Of a stretch of 64,000 bases of DNA, positions 1 through 9,686 are shown piece after piece. Each line of letters begins with the position of its first letter. Positions within the stretch are counted from its first letter, which is position 1. The notes beneath the pieces were generated by a model that did not search any database, was not told the origin of the DNA, and saw only the letters and a list, made by a program, of their open reading frames with translations. Origin of the DNA: Salinivirgaceae bacterium (lineage in GTDB: Bacteria > Bacteroidota > Bacteroidia > Bacteroidales > SZUA-534); contig JAFZKK010000091.1 of assembly GCA_017551905.1 (NCBI GenBank), forward strand, positions 1-64,000. The letters run 5' to 3'. The position numbers and the translations under genes are program-made.

Positions 1-29
1 AACACCCAACACCCATCAACACCAACAAT

Positions 30-323
30 CTACACCGTAGCTTCAACATTCCAAACAAACGCCCGCACGCCCACTTCCAAGTTGCGGTTGTCCAAGCGTT
101 TGATGCGGCTCAAGAGTTCGGGAACAATCTCGTCCTCGACAACGGTGATGATGGCCGAGTTCATTTCGGGCCAGGTGTGAGTGCCGCGGCGCGGCTCACC
201 GTCAACCGAGCCTTGTCCCTGAACGTCTTCCCAATAGGTGAAACCCTTTATGCCAAGGCGGTCGAGCATATACTCAACACGCTCTGTATTAGCCTGATTA
301 TATACTATGAATACTGCTTTCAT
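30..323 (-). CDS. small PII-like protein at the end of the efflux operon
   Basis: A 97-residue protein with no signal peptide or membrane segment. The alternating pattern (MKAVFIVYNQANTERVEYML at the start, then a long-loop region and an AIITVVEDEIVPELLSRIK segment) resembles the ferredoxin-like fold of PII-type signal proteins, and small PII-like proteins of the DUF3240 kind are found beside RND pumps in other bacteria. It is the last gene of the leftward efflux operon, 38 bases after the pump gene, so it may sense a ligand or modulate the pump. The family call rests on pattern and context only; the ligand is unknown. The canonical PII uridylylation or nucleotide-binding motifs are not obvious. 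Confidence 0.55.
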   Translation of the reverse strand: MKAVFIVYNQANTERVEYMLDRLGIKGFTYWEDVQGQGSVDGEPRRGTHTWPEMNSAIITVVEDEIVPELLSRIKRLDNRNLEVGVRAFVWNVEATV

Positions 324-361
324 TGTCGTTTCAATTATTCGTTATTCAATCCTTCAATCAA

Positions 362-3300
362 TCATTTAATGACTTTTCTTTCGAGTCGGCTGTCGTAAAC
401 CGAATCCTCGTCCATATCGAAGAAGATGAACGACTTACGCACTTCGTCTTCCTTGTCACGTTCGCCGTGGCGCGACATAATCGAGTAGAGCACAGGCACA
501 ACTAAAAGCGTTACCACCGTCGAAACTAAAAGGCCGCCGATGACCACAATACCCATTGGAATCCACATTTCGGAACCTTCGGACCTACTCAACGCCATTG
601 GCAGCATACCCAGAATGGTGGTGGCGGCGGTCATAAGCACGGGGCGCAGACGCGATTGGCCCGAAAGGGCGATGGCCTCGTTTAGCTCGTAGCCGCGGTC
701 GCGCATAAGGTTGATGTAAGCGACAAGCACAATACCGTTCTTCACCACAATGCCCACAAGCATTACAACGCCCAGAGCGCCAACCAAATCGAGTGTTGTG
801 TTGGTTATCCACAGGGCGATAATCACGCCCGAAATGGCGAACGGAATGGCCATCATAATGATGAACGGCTTTTTGAGCGACTCGAACTGCGACGCCATTA
901 CAATGAATACCAGCATTATAATCAGCGCCAGCAACATTCCCATATCGCCGAATGACTCTTGCTGTTCCTCGTAGTCGCCGCCCACTTTCACCACAATGCC
1001 TTGCGGAATGGTGATGTTGGCGATTTTCGACTTCACGTCTTCGGCAAGCTCGCCAAGCGATGTCTCGTAGGGGATAACGCTCACTGTCACAATACGTTGG
1101 CGGTTGCGGCGGTCAATCTGCGGCGGTCCCCAGTATTCCTCGACGGTGGCCAACTCTTTCAGTTTGATTTGCGCGCCCGTGGCCGACGGAATTGTCAGAT
1201 TCTCAAGGTCGGTTATCGAGTTGCGGTTTTCCTCTTTCAGGCGGACAACAATGTTGTACTCGTCGCCGTCCTCTTTCAGGAATCCCACGGTCATTCCGTT
1301 CACGCGGTTGCGGACGTAGGTGGCAACGGTGGCCGATGTGAGTCCGTGCAGCGCAAGTTTCTCTTTATCAACAGCGATATTCAATTCGGCGCGGTCTTCC
1401 TCGCGGCTCACTTTCACGTCGCGGGCGCCCTGAACGCTGTCGGCAATAATGTGGCGGATTTCTTCGGCCAGAAGGTTCGTTTGGTCGAAATCGTAGCCGT
1501 AAATCTCAACGTCAACAGTCTGTCCGCCCATTCCGCGGCCCGCCGTCGAACAGAAGGCCTTGTTGATTTCGGGGTAGTTCTTCATTTCGTTACGCAAGAT
1601 TTCCGAAATCTCGAAGATGGTGCGGTCGCGCTCATACATTTTGGTGCAGCGCACAATCATTGAAATCTTGTTGTTGTTGGTCGACGAGAAGAGCGCGCCC
1701 ACGCTTGAGTTCTCGTTTGTTCCAGCCGATGTCGAGAGAATGACCAAATCGTCGCCCAGAAGTTCGTGGAAGCGTGCCTCGAGTTTGCGGGCGGTTTTCA
1801 GTGTTTCCTCGATGCGTGTACCGCGCTGTAATTCAACGGTTACGGTCACGCGGCCCTCGTCGGACTGTTGCATAAAGTCGGTGCCGATGTAGCCCATAAT
1901 GGCAGGCAGCAACGACGCCGCAAAGAACAGTGTGATGCACGCCATTGTCGTCTTTTTGTGGCCAAGGCAGACGCGAAGCAAGCGGGCGTACAGAAGGTCG
2001 AGTTTGTCGAGAAAGCGCACCACGGTGTTCTCGTACGACCATTTCTTCGGTTCCTTCTTCTTCTCAACAATCTTGCCGTTCTCGATAACCAGATTCTTGC
2101 CCTTCAGCATAAGCGACGCAAGCATTGGCGTAAGCGATATGGCCACCGTTGTCGATGTGCAGACGGCTATCGTCACAATCCAGCCCAACTCTTTGAACAG
2201 GATTCCCGACAGGCCAGGAAGCATTGTCAGCGGCACAAACACGGCCACAATCACAAGGGTGGTGGCGATAACCGAAATCCACACCTCGTTGGTGGCGTAG
2301 ATGGCGGCTTCGCGCGGATTAGCGCCGCGGTCGATGTGTTTGGTGATGTTTTCAAGAACCACAATGGCGTCGTCGACCACCATACCGATGGCCACCGTGA
2401 GCGAGCAAAGCGATATGATGTTGAGCGAGCTGCCCACAGCCAGAAGGTAGATGAAGCCCACAATCAAGGCGATAGGGATGGTCAGGCCGATGATGATTGT
2501 GGCGCGCCAGCGGCCCAGGAAGAAGAGCACAACCAGCACCACAAACAGCAATGCGTACATAATTGATTCGGCAAGGCTGTTGATGGCGTTCTGAATCTCT
2601 TCCGACGAGTCGTAAATCATTTCGATTCCAAGGTCGGTCGGCAGTTGCGGCTTGAGTTCTTCGAATGTTTTGCGAACGTCCGCGCAAATCTGCACCGTGT
2701 TGGCGCCCGATTGTTTGGCGATAATCATACGCACACCGTCGCGGCCGTTGATTTTCTCGTCGAGCGACAAGTCTTTGATGGTGTCGCGCAGTGTGGCGAT
2801 GTCGCGCACAAAAATCTGCTTTCCGTCGGGTGTGGTCGAAACCACAATATTGTTGATTTCGGCGCTCTCGGCATACTCGCTGCGCACCTGAAGCGCGTAC
2901 TGCTCTTTTTCCATTTTCACGCTTCCCGACGACATATTCAGGTTGTTGCTGCTGATGGCCTGCCCCACAAGTTCGAGCGGGATTCCGTAGGCGTCAATCT
3001 TCTCTTGGTCGATGTCGATATAGACATACCTTTCGGGTGCACCCGACACCGAAATGTTACCGATGCCGTTCACGCGGTTCAGTTGCGGGATAATATCGTC
3101 GTCGATAATCTTCTCAAGGCCCGAGTAACTCTCTTTGGCCGTGATGGCGTACTGCATAATAGGCATTGCGCTCGAACTGAACTTGAAGATGAACGGGGTG
3201 GAACAGCCGTCGGGAAGGTTGTCCTTCACCATATCAACATACGACCGCACGTCGTTCACAATGTCCTCAAGGTTCATTCCCCACTCAAATTCCATTGTCA

Positions 3301-3571
3301 CAACCGAGATGTTGTCCTTCGACACGGTGTTCAGTTCCTTCAGTCCGTCGACCGAGTTCAGCGTGTTTTCCATAAGTTTCGACACGTTGGTCTCAATCTC
3401 GCTTGCGTTGGCGCCGCCGTAGGTGGTCATAACCATTACGTAGGGCGGGTCCATTTCAGGGAATTGGTCGATTGGCAACTGCTTTAGCGAGAACAGGCCA
3501 ATCACCATTACTGCCACAAAAATCAGCGATGTGGTTACAGGATGGTTTATTGATGTCTTGTAGATACTCAT
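362..3571 (-). CDS. RND efflux pump, inner-membrane permease (AcrB/MexB type)
   Basis: At 1,069 residues this has the usual length of a hydrophobe/amphiphile RND permease, the proton-driven subunit of a tripartite pump. The first transmembrane segment follows the MSIYKTSINHPVTTSLIF start. The proton-relay motif of TM4 is intact (GMVVDDAIVVLENI, with the paired Asp) and the TM10 lysine partner is present (GIVVKNGIVLVAY). Two large periplasmic loops separate the membrane halves. It should export drugs, bile salts or similar amphiphiles through the adaptor and TolC protein encoded just upstream. The gap to the adaptor gene is 36 bases, so all five genes are probably on one transcript. Substrate cannot be told from sequence. 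Confidence 0.95.
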   Translation of the reverse strand: MSIYKTSINHPVTTSLIFVAVMVIGLFSLKQLPIDQFPEMDPPYVMVMTTYGGANASEIETNVSKLMENTLNSVDGLKELNTVSKDNISVVTMEFEWGMNLEDIVNDVRSYVDMVKDNLPDGCSTPFIFKFSSSAMPIMQYAITAKESYSGLEKIIDDDIIPQLNRVNGIGNISVSGAPERYVYIDIDQEKIDAYGIPLELVGQAISSNNLNMSSGSVKMEKEQYALQVRSEYAESAEINNIVVSTTPDGKQIFVRDIATLRDTIKDLSLDEKINGRDGVRMIIAKQSGANTVQICADVRKTFEELKPQLPTDLGIEMIYDSSEEIQNAINSLAESIMYALLFVVLVVLFFLGRWRATIIIGLTIPIALIVGFIYLLAVGSSLNIISLCSLTVAIGMVVDDAIVVLENITKHIDRGANPREAAIYATNEVWISVIATTLVIVAVFVPLTMLPGLSGILFKELGWIVTIAVCTSTTVAISLTPMLASLMLKGKNLVIENGKIVEKKKEPKKWSYENTVVRFLDKLDLLYARLLRVCLGHKKTTMACITLFFAASLLPAIMGYIGTDFMQQSDEGRVTVTVELQRGTRIEETLKTARKLEARFHELLGDDLVILSTSAGTNENSSVGALFSSTNNNKISMIVRCTKMYERDRTIFEISEILRNEMKNYPEINKAFCSTAGRGMGGQTVDVEIYGYDFDQTNLLAEEIRHIIADSVQGARDVKVSREEDRAELNIAVDKEKLALHGLTSATVATYVRNRVNGMTVGFLKEDGDEYNIVVRLKEENRNSITDLENLTIPSATGAQIKLKELATVEEYWGPPQIDRRNRQRIVTVSVIPYETSLGELAEDVKSKIANITIPQGIVVKVGGDYEEQQESFGDMGMLLALIIMLVFIVMASQFESLKKPFIIMMAIPFAISGVIIALWITNTTLDLVGALGVVMLVGIVVKNGIVLVAYINLMRDRGYELNEAIALSGQSRLRPVLMTAATTILGMLPMALSRSEGSEMWIPMGIVVIGGLLVSTVVTLLVVPVLYSIMSRHGERDKEDEVRKSFIFFDMDEDSVYDSRLERKVIK

Positions 3572-3607
3572 TTTCTATCTTGTTTGAAATCAGATATTTA
3601 ACTGATA

Positions 3608-4624
3608 TTATTTCACAACGTCGAGTTTCGAGCCGTCGTTCACGTGACCTTGGCCCACAACTATAAGTTCGTCTTTTTCAGTCAGTTCGTCGCTGATAAT
3701 CTCAACATTCTCGTCGAAGCGTTGTCCCATTCTCACTGCCACGCGCTTGGCGGTGCCGTTGTCGTTCACAAAAACGTAGCGGTCGTTCGAGCCAATCTGC
3801 TTCATAACAGCCTGATAGGGGGCGATGATGACTTCCTGTTTCGATATCGGCATTGTTGAGCGCACAAACATTCCAGGGCGCAGGTAGTTGGCCTTGTTGT
3901 CGATTTTGATTTTGGCTTGGAACGTGTGGCTTGCGGCGTCAATCGTGGGGTGTACAATCTCAACGGTGGCCTTGAATTCCTTGTCGGGATAGATTTCCGA
4001 CTTCAGCGTCAGCGCCATTCCCTCTTTGATGTGTGGGAAGTACGATTCGGGGATGTTGATGTAGGCCTTCAGCACGTCAATCTGCGTCAGCGTCAGGATT
4101 GCGCCGCCCGCGTAAAGTTCGCCGTCCTCGTAGTTCTTGGCCGATATGCTGCCCGAGAATTTCGCCTTCACGTAGGTGTTTTGTTGCAGAAAATCAAGGT
4201 TTTGCTTGGCCTGCTCGTAGCCAACTTTCGTTTGGTCGTAGGTCTGTTGCGACACGTTGCCGCTCTCTTTCAGCGCGTCCATACGCTGCATTTCGGTGGT
4301 CAGATTGTCGAAGGTGAGTTTGGCCGTTTTGTACTGCGTTTGGTCCATACGCACAAGGTCTTGGCCCTTGTTCACCTTGTTGCCAATTTCGACAAAGATG
4401 TGCTCGATGGTTCCCGTCAGCGACGGCGCGATGTTCATTGTCTCGTAGCCTTGCAGCGTTGTCGAAACCTCGTACACGCGGTCAATCGTAACCTTCTCGA
4501 GTTTCTTCACCTTAACCTTTTCAACACGGGCCATAGCGGCCTTTTTCTCTTCTTTTTTGCAGCCTGCCGCCGATAAAGCCACGCCAGCGATGATTGCAAA
4601 ACTGATTAAATTTCTGATTTTCAT
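3608..4624 (-). CDS. RND periplasmic adaptor (membrane fusion protein), lipoprotein
   Basis: A 338-residue HlyD/AcrA-type adaptor that links the RND permease to the outer-membrane channel. The N-terminus is a lipoprotein signal ending in a lipobox (LSAAGC, Cys22), so it should be lipid-anchored. The lipoyl-like half-motifs flank a coiled-coil hairpin (about residues 95-150), followed by the beta-barrel domain (about 180-260) and the membrane-proximal domain. The length is typical. It sits 20 bases after the tolC-like gene and 36 before the pump gene, within the tetR-led operon. Confidence 0.93.
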   Translation of the reverse strand: MKIRNLISFAIIAGVALSAAGCKKEEKKAAMARVEKVKVKKLEKVTIDRVYEVSTTLQGYETMNIAPSLTGTIEHIFVEIGNKVNKGQDLVRMDQTQYKTAKLTFDNLTTEMQRMDALKESGNVSQQTYDQTKVGYEQAKQNLDFLQQNTYVKAKFSGSISAKNYEDGELYAGGAILTLTQIDVLKAYINIPESYFPHIKEGMALTLKSEIYPDKEFKATVEIVHPTIDAASHTFQAKIKIDNKANYLRPGMFVRSTMPISKQEVIIAPYQAVMKQIGSNDRYVFVNDNGTAKRVAVRMGQRFDENVEIISDELTEKDELIVVGQGHVNDGSKLDVVK

Positions 4625-4644
4625 TTTCTTGTATGTTTATTTGA

Positions 4645-6000
4645 TTATTGATTATTGTCGTTGTTCAAAAGTTTCTCGAGTTCGATTTGAGCGGTTACGA
4701 GTTCCATAAGTGCCTGAACGTAACTGCTTTGCGCCGAAATCAGGTTGGTGCCTGCGTTTGTCACGTCAAGGCTCGACGCCACGCCCTGTTGGTATTTCTC
4801 GCTCGTCTTGTCGAAAACGCGCTGCGTAACCTCGGTGTTCTGCTTCTGCGCCTCGTAGGTCTCGAAAGCCGAAGCCAGATTGTAGCGCAGTTGGCTGTGC
4901 TGAACCAGCAAGGCGTTGGTGGTGTTCTCAACGGTGTTCTGCTGTTCCAAAAGGCTGATTTTGGCCTCTTTATGCTTGAACCAGCGGTTGCTGCTCGACG
5001 CAATCGGAATCGACAGGCTTGCGCCGAACATATTCGGTGGCGTCATATCGAAGCCCGCCTCGCCAATGTATTTCTTTTTGGTGTACGAGTAGTGCACCGT
5101 GAGCGACGGCGCAAAGTTCCATTTGGCCAGCGTCACCTGTTTCTTGTAGATGTCGGTTGTCTGCTCAAGTAGTTGATAGTCATAGTTTTTGTTGATGTCG
5201 AAATCCTCGGTCAGAAGTTTCGTTGCCACGTCGATGTTCAGCAAATCGTCGATTGTCTGCGTCAGTTCGATTTTGGTGCTCACGTCAGAGCCGAGTTGAA
5301 GGCGCATAGCGTTGTAAATCATTTCCAATGAGCGCTTTGTCGAACTGATGGTGGTTTGCATTGTCAGCACCTGCACTTGCAGTTTGTCGGCGTCAATCTG
5401 TTCCGAAACGCCCACTTTCACAGCGTTTTGCGTCGATTCGAGCAACTTGTTCATATTCTCAAGGTTCTTGTCGAGCAACGTCACCGTCTCTTCCATAACC
5501 AGCGCCGAGTAGTACAGGCTCTTCACTTGGTTGCGGATGTCCTGTTCCGATTTCTTTTGGCTGATTTCCGACATTTCCACCGACATTTTGCTAATCTGCC
5601 ACCCGATGAACTGCGCGCCGCTCAAGGCCACAGCCACTTGCGCGCCCATTGTCAGGTAGGGGTTCATTGCGATTTGCATTCCTTGGAAATTCATTTTGTA
5701 GCCCAGCATATTGGTGTAGTCCACCGATGCCGAGATTTGCGGCAGCATAGTCGACAGCGACTGCCATTTGGCCGCTTCGGCCTTCTGCACGTCGAGCGAC
5801 GCGTTCTGCATTGTGTAGTTGTGCTCAATGGCGTACTGTTGCGCCTCTTTCAGCGAGAGCCGCATTGTGGCGGCGGTGTCGGCTTTCACGGCCTCGGCCG
5901 ATGGTACCGCGCTGTTGGCCACGCTGTCGGCAGGTTCCTGCGCCACCGCAAGGCTCACCGCCATTGAAGCCAACGTTGTTATTAAAATTCTCTGTTTCAT
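4645..6000 (-). CDS. TolC-family outer-membrane efflux protein
   Basis: 451 residues with a signal peptide (MKQRILITTLASMAVSLAVA). The mature protein has the two internally repeated long alpha-helical halves of the outer-membrane efflux family, each with heptad-rich stretches (for example LTMQTTISSTKRSLEMIYNA and the C-terminal DVTNAGTNLISAQSSYVQAL). It forms the trimeric exit duct of the RND pump encoded downstream. The start lies 27 bases after the regulator gene, which supports co-transcription. The C-terminus ends in a Gln/Asn-rich tail with no further domain. Confidence 0.93.
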   Translation of the reverse strand: MKQRILITTLASMAVSLAVAQEPADSVANSAVPSAEAVKADTAATMRLSLKEAQQYAIEHNYTMQNASLDVQKAEAAKWQSLSTMLPQISASVDYTNMLGYKMNFQGMQIAMNPYLTMGAQVAVALSGAQFIGWQISKMSVEMSEISQKKSEQDIRNQVKSLYYSALVMEETVTLLDKNLENMNKLLESTQNAVKVGVSEQIDADKLQVQVLTMQTTISSTKRSLEMIYNAMRLQLGSDVSTKIELTQTIDDLLNIDVATKLLTEDFDINKNYDYQLLEQTTDIYKKQVTLAKWNFAPSLTVHYSYTKKKYIGEAGFDMTPPNMFGASLSIPIASSSNRWFKHKEAKISLLEQQNTVENTTNALLVQHSQLRYNLASAFETYEAQKQNTEVTQRVFDKTSEKYQQGVASSLDVTNAGTNLISAQSSYVQALMELVTAQIELEKLLNNDNNQ

Positions 6001-6027
6001 TGTTTTATAAAGATTAAATTAGTGTTG

Positions 6028-6645
6028 TCATTTTTTTTTGTGTTCGCAGATTTTGGCGCTCACCTTGTCCAGCTCGGTAAGTCCTTCGGGCGTGCTGATG
6101 CCGCGGAAATAGGGCAGAAACACCGTTCGGAACACTTCACACGGATTGATGTGGTAGTTGTCAATCAGTTTGATGGCGAATTCGAAGAAACGGTCAACCA
6201 GCAAGCTTGCCACCTCAATGTTGGTGTCGTTGCGGAACTGCCGCCCGTCGATGCCCGTTGTGAACAGCCGCTTGAGTAGCGTCAGGCTCGCGTCCTCGCT
6301 CTTGCGCTTCGACTCGGCCAGCAGGGCAGAGTAGTAGCGGTGCAAATCGTCGAAAAAGACGGGGTTCACGCCGTTCAGCTCGTCGTGCTGCAAGAGTGCG
6401 AATTGGTACATAACTTCGTACACGTTTTTATTGGTGTCGAGAATTTTGTGTCGCCGCGCCAGACCGTCGGTCGAGAGTTTGAGCAGGCAGGTTTCAATCA
6501 GCTCGTTCTTGTCGCGAAAGTTCTCGTAGATGGTCCGCTTCGACATACCCAAAGACCGCGCCAGTTCGTCCATTGTTACACTTTTCAGCCCTTTCTGTCT
6601 GAAAAGTTTCACGGCCCCGTCAATAATGCTGTCTCGTGCGTCCAT
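6028..6645 (-). CDS. TetR/AcrR-family repressor of the efflux operon
   Basis: 205 residues. The N-terminal 60 residues hold the TetR helix-turn-helix (MDELARSLGMSKRTIYENF); the rest is an all-helical ligand-binding domain with no close signature. As first gene of the operon it is transcribed with the channel, adaptor and pump it likely controls. A perfect 10-bp inverted repeat with an 8-bp spacer lies 36 bases upstream of the start codon and directly next to a TAnnTTTG box, as expected for an autoregulating TetR operator. The inducer cannot be predicted. Confidence 0.92.
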   Translation of the reverse strand: MDARDSIIDGAVKLFRQKGLKSVTMDELARSLGMSKRTIYENFRDKNELIETCLLKLSTDGLARRHKILDTNKNVYEVMYQFALLQHDELNGVNPVFFDDLHRYYSALLAESKRKSEDASLTLLKRLFTTGIDGRQFRNDTNIEVASLLVDRFFEFAIKLIDNYHINPCEVFRTVFLPYFRGISTPEGLTELDKVSAKICEHKKK

Positions 6646-6671
6646 TTTAGTGCGTTTCGCTTATTAGAGCC

Positions 6672-6708
6672 GCAAAAGTAGAAAACTTTAGGGCTCTTTA
6701 AAGTTTTC
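6672..6708 (-). promoter_or_regulatory. efflux operon promoter with TetR-type operator
   Basis: Reading the minus strand, a perfect inverted repeat GAAAACTTTA / TAAAGTTTTC (6681-6690 and 6699-6708, 8-base spacer) is followed one base later by TACTTTTG (6679-6672), a match to the Bacteroidota -7 box TAnnTTTG. A bound dimer would block sigma factor access. The next promoter-like site is the divergent nadE start 180 bases away, so control of nadE by the same site is less likely. No clear -33 TTTG is seen at ideal spacing. Confidence 0.7.
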
Positions 6709-6889
6709 GCAACGCAAATAATAAATATTATGTATCAACTGCCCGATTTTATCGCCAAACAGACTTAAGATAACGTTGATTTATAACGGAGTTTAAAAAT
6801 GGAAACGTTTGAGTGAAAAGTGGGTTGATGTGAAAAAACAATTTTAAAAATCATTCTTACTTTTACGGCACTTGAAAAACCGTTGAACT

Positions 6890-8812
6890 ATGAGCAAGAC
6901 AAATTTTGGATACGTAAGAGTTGCAGCCGCGGTGCCGTTGGTGCACGTGGCTGATTGTCAGGCAAATGTTGAGGAGTGTTTGGCGCTGATTCGTGAGGCG
7001 GCAAAGCAGCAGGTGCAGATAATCTGTTTTCCAGAGCTGGCCGTTACGGGTTACACTTGCGCCGATTTGTTTCACAATCAGCAACTTATTGCCGATGCCG
7101 AAAATGCCTTGCAATGGCTCGCGCAGCAGACCACGGGGCTTGACATTATCGTAATTATCGGATTGCCTGTGCGTTGCGGCAACTCGCTGTTCAATGCGGC
7201 GGCGGTTTTGCGCAAGGGCACAATTGTAGGCGTCAACGCCAAGACGTGGCTGCCCAACTACAACGAGTTCTACGAGCACCGCTGGTTTGCCCCTGCGGTG
7301 AGCGCCATCCGCGACAGCATAACGCTTTGTAATCAGACGGTTATGTTTGGTCGCAACCTGATTTTCGATGGTGGCAGCGTGTCGTTTGCCATTGAGATTT
7401 GCGAGGACCTCTGGACGCCGATTCCGCCAAGTTCGGTGGAGTCGTTGGCGGGCGCGCACCTCATTTTCAACCTTTCGGCAAGCGACGAGGTGTTGGGCAA
7501 GCACCGCTATCTGCGCAGCCTGATTGAGCAACAGTCGGCACGCTGCATCGCAGGCTACATCTACGCTTCGAGCGGTTTTGGCGAGTCGAGCACCGACCTT
7601 TATTTCGCAGGCAACGGCCTGATTGCCGAGAATGGAACAATGGTGGCCGAAAGCCGTCGTTTCAGTATGGATAAGCAGTTGGTTGTCAGCGATATCGATA
7701 TCGAAAAATTGATTGCCGACCGTCAGAAAAACTCAACATTTATGACAGGGGCGGGAGTGGTGCGCAGCGAGTTGTACACGGTTGTCCCGATTCATTTTCC
7801 CGAGAATAAAACCACTGATTTACAGCGCACTATCGATGCAAGTCCGTTTGTGCCTTCGGTTGAGGCCGACCGCCAAAAGAACTGTCAAGAGATTTTCAGC
7901 ATACAGACGGGCGCACTTGCCCAACGCTTGCGCCACATTGGCTGCAAACGCGCTGTGGTGGGCATTTCAGGCGGTTTGGATTCCACTTTGGCGTTGCTCG
8001 TAACAGCCAAAACTTTCGACCAAATCGGCATCAGCCGCAAGAATATCATTGGCATAACAATGCCTGGTTTTGGCACCACCAATCGCACCTATAACAACGC
8101 CGTGGCAATGATGCGCGCGTTGGGCGTCGATTGCCGCGAGATTAGCATCCGTGCGGCTTGTGAGCAACATTTTGCCGACATTGGCCACGACCAAAACGTT
8201 CACGATGTGACATACGAAAACTCGCAAGCGCGTGAGCGTACGCAAATACTTATGGATGTGGCAAATAAAGAAAACGCCATTGTCATCGGCACGGGCGACT
8301 TGTCAGAGCTGGCGTTGGGGTGGTGCACCTACAACGGCGACCAAATGTCGATGTATGGCGTAAACGCTGGCGTACCCAAAACGCTTGTCAAATACCTTGT
8401 TAAGTATGTGGCTGATTTTGAGATTGATGCCGATGCCAAACCATATCTCTACGATGTCATTGACACGCCCATCAGCCCCGAACTTCTGCCCGCCGACAGC
8501 GACGGCAACATTGCGCAGAAAACCGAAGATTTGGTCGGCCCGTACGAGTTGCACGATTTCTTCATCTATCACTTTGTGCGCAACGGTTTCGCACCTGAAA
8601 AAATCTTCTATTTGGCCCGCAAAGCCTTTGCTGGCACCTACACCGACGATGTTATCGACAAGTGGCTGCGAGTGTTCGTGCGTAGGTTCTTCACGCAACA
8701 GTTCAAGCGCTCGTGTATGCCCGACGGCCCCAAAGTGGGTTCGGTATCGCTCTCGCCCCGTGGTGACTGGCGTATGCCGAGCGATGCAGCTTGGAAGTGG
8801 CTGATGAAGTAG
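6890..8812 (+). CDS. nadE: glutamine-dependent NAD+ synthetase
   Basis: 640 residues with two domains. The N-terminal nitrilase-type glutaminase (about 1-290) has its Glu in FPELAVTGYTC, Lys near GVNAKTWLPNY and the nucleophile Cys in FAIEICEDLW. The C-terminal synthetase (about 330-640) has the ATP-pyrophosphatase loop GISGGLDST and the LGTGDLSE-like segment IGTGDLSELALGW. It amidates nicotinic acid adenine dinucleotide to NAD+ using glutamine as ammonia source. The length matches the long two-domain form. It is divergent from the efflux operon. An imperfect box TACTTTTA lies 25-30 bases before the ATG. Confidence 0.95.
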   Translation: MSKTNFGYVRVAAAVPLVHVADCQANVEECLALIREAAKQQVQIICFPELAVTGYTCADLFHNQQLIADAENALQWLAQQTTGLDIIVIIGLPVRCGNSLFNAAAVLRKGTIVGVNAKTWLPNYNEFYEHRWFAPAVSAIRDSITLCNQTVMFGRNLIFDGGSVSFAIEICEDLWTPIPPSSVESLAGAHLIFNLSASDEVLGKHRYLRSLIEQQSARCIAGYIYASSGFGESSTDLYFAGNGLIAENGTMVAESRRFSMDKQLVVSDIDIEKLIADRQKNSTFMTGAGVVRSELYTVVPIHFPENKTTDLQRTIDASPFVPSVEADRQKNCQEIFSIQTGALAQRLRHIGCKRAVVGISGGLDSTLALLVTAKTFDQIGISRKNIIGITMPGFGTTNRTYNNAVAMMRALGVDCREISIRAACEQHFADIGHDQNVHDVTYENSQARERTQILMDVANKENAIVIGTGDLSELALGWCTYNGDQMSMYGVNAGVPKTLVKYLVKYVADFEIDADAKPYLYDVIDTPISPELLPADSDGNIAQKTEDLVGPYELHDFFIYHFVRNGFAPEKIFYLARKAFAGTYTDDVIDKWLRVFVRRFFTQQFKRSCMPDGPKVGSVSLSPRGDWRMPSDAAWKWLMK

Positions 8813-8879
8813 GGCAGAGATGATTAAAAATTGGGTTATTCACAAACTCGCCTTATCTTCGCATAAATAATAGGTGCTT

Positions 8880-9686
8880 ATGGGTTTATTGTTTGTTACC
8901 TTTCGGTTTGTCGATTTTGTTGATATTGTGCTTGTTGCATTCATTTTATATCAACTCTACCGACTGGTGCGCGGAACGGTGGCCATAAACATATTCATCG
9001 GCTTGCTACTCTTATATGTGGTTTGGCTTGTGGTCAAATTTTTGAATCTCAGCCTGTTATCCACAATTCTTGATTCGTTCATCAGCGTTGGCGTGCTGGC
9101 TGTCATAATTCTGTTTCAGCAAGAAATCCGAAAATTCCTTCTGCTAATTGGTAACAGCGATTTTATGAAGCGCAATTTCGCTTTGGGGCATTATTTCAGC
9201 AAATCGAGCATCACGGCCAGCAACAACACCTTGCGCGAGATTAGCCGCGCTTGCCGCAGCATGTCAGCAACCAAGACCGGCGCGCTGATTGTCTTTACAA
9301 CACGTTCTGAATTAGTAACTTACGTTCAAAGTGGCGATACGCTTAACGCCGATGTCTCGCAACGTTTGATTGAGAGTATCTTCTTCAAAAACAGTCCGAT
9401 GCACGATGGCGCCATGATTATTATCGGCGACAGGATAAAAGCGGCGCGCTGTGTGTTGCCTATAAACGACAATCTTGTGCTTCCGCCAAATCTGGGATTG
9501 AGGCATCGTGCGGCGCTGAGTATGTCGAACGAAACCGATGCGGCTATAATTGTAGTGTCGGAGGAGACAGGCACAATATCTTTTGTGCAAAATGGCGAGA
9601 TTCGCTACGATATAACCCCCGAACAGCTTGTTGCGGCTTTGCGTAATGAGTTTATGGTGGATGATACTAACGATAACGATAACTAA
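8880..9686 (+). CDS. cdaA: diadenylate cyclase, membrane-bound (CdaA type)
   Basis: 268 residues from the ATG at 8880; an in-frame GTG six bases earlier is possible but less likely. Three hydrophobic helices (about 10-90) are followed by the DisA_N catalytic domain with the DGA motif (MHDGAMIIIGD) and the RHR motif (LGLRHRAALSMS). It makes c-di-AMP from two ATP at the membrane. The extreme C-terminus (VDDTNDNDN) is translated from the low-complexity AACGAT-type array that continues beyond the stop, so these residues are probably not part of the ancestral protein. It lies 67 bases after nadE and may be co-transcribed with it. Confidence 0.94.
   Translation: MGLLFVTFRFVDFVDIVLVAFILYQLYRLVRGTVAINIFIGLLLLYVVWLVVKFLNLSLLSTILDSFISVGVLAVIILFQQEIRKFLLLIGNSDFMKRNFALGHYFSKSSITASNNTLREISRACRSMSATKTGALIVFTTRSELVTYVQSGDTLNADVSQRLIESIFFKNSPMHDGAMIIIGDRIKAARCVLPINDNLVLPPNLGLRHRAALSMSNETDAAIIVVSEETGTISFVQNGEIRYDITPEQLVAALRNEFMVDDTNDNDN

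Noticed and set aside
1-29. AACACC-type words at the left edge of the window as another array.
   Set aside because: Only 29 bases are visible and the gene to the left is outside the window, so orientation and extent cannot be judged.
959-1663. Long plus-strand frames inside the RND pump, adaptor and TolC genes.
   Set aside because: Shadow frames of GC-biased genes; compositions rich in His, Arg and Ala and no recognisable domain.
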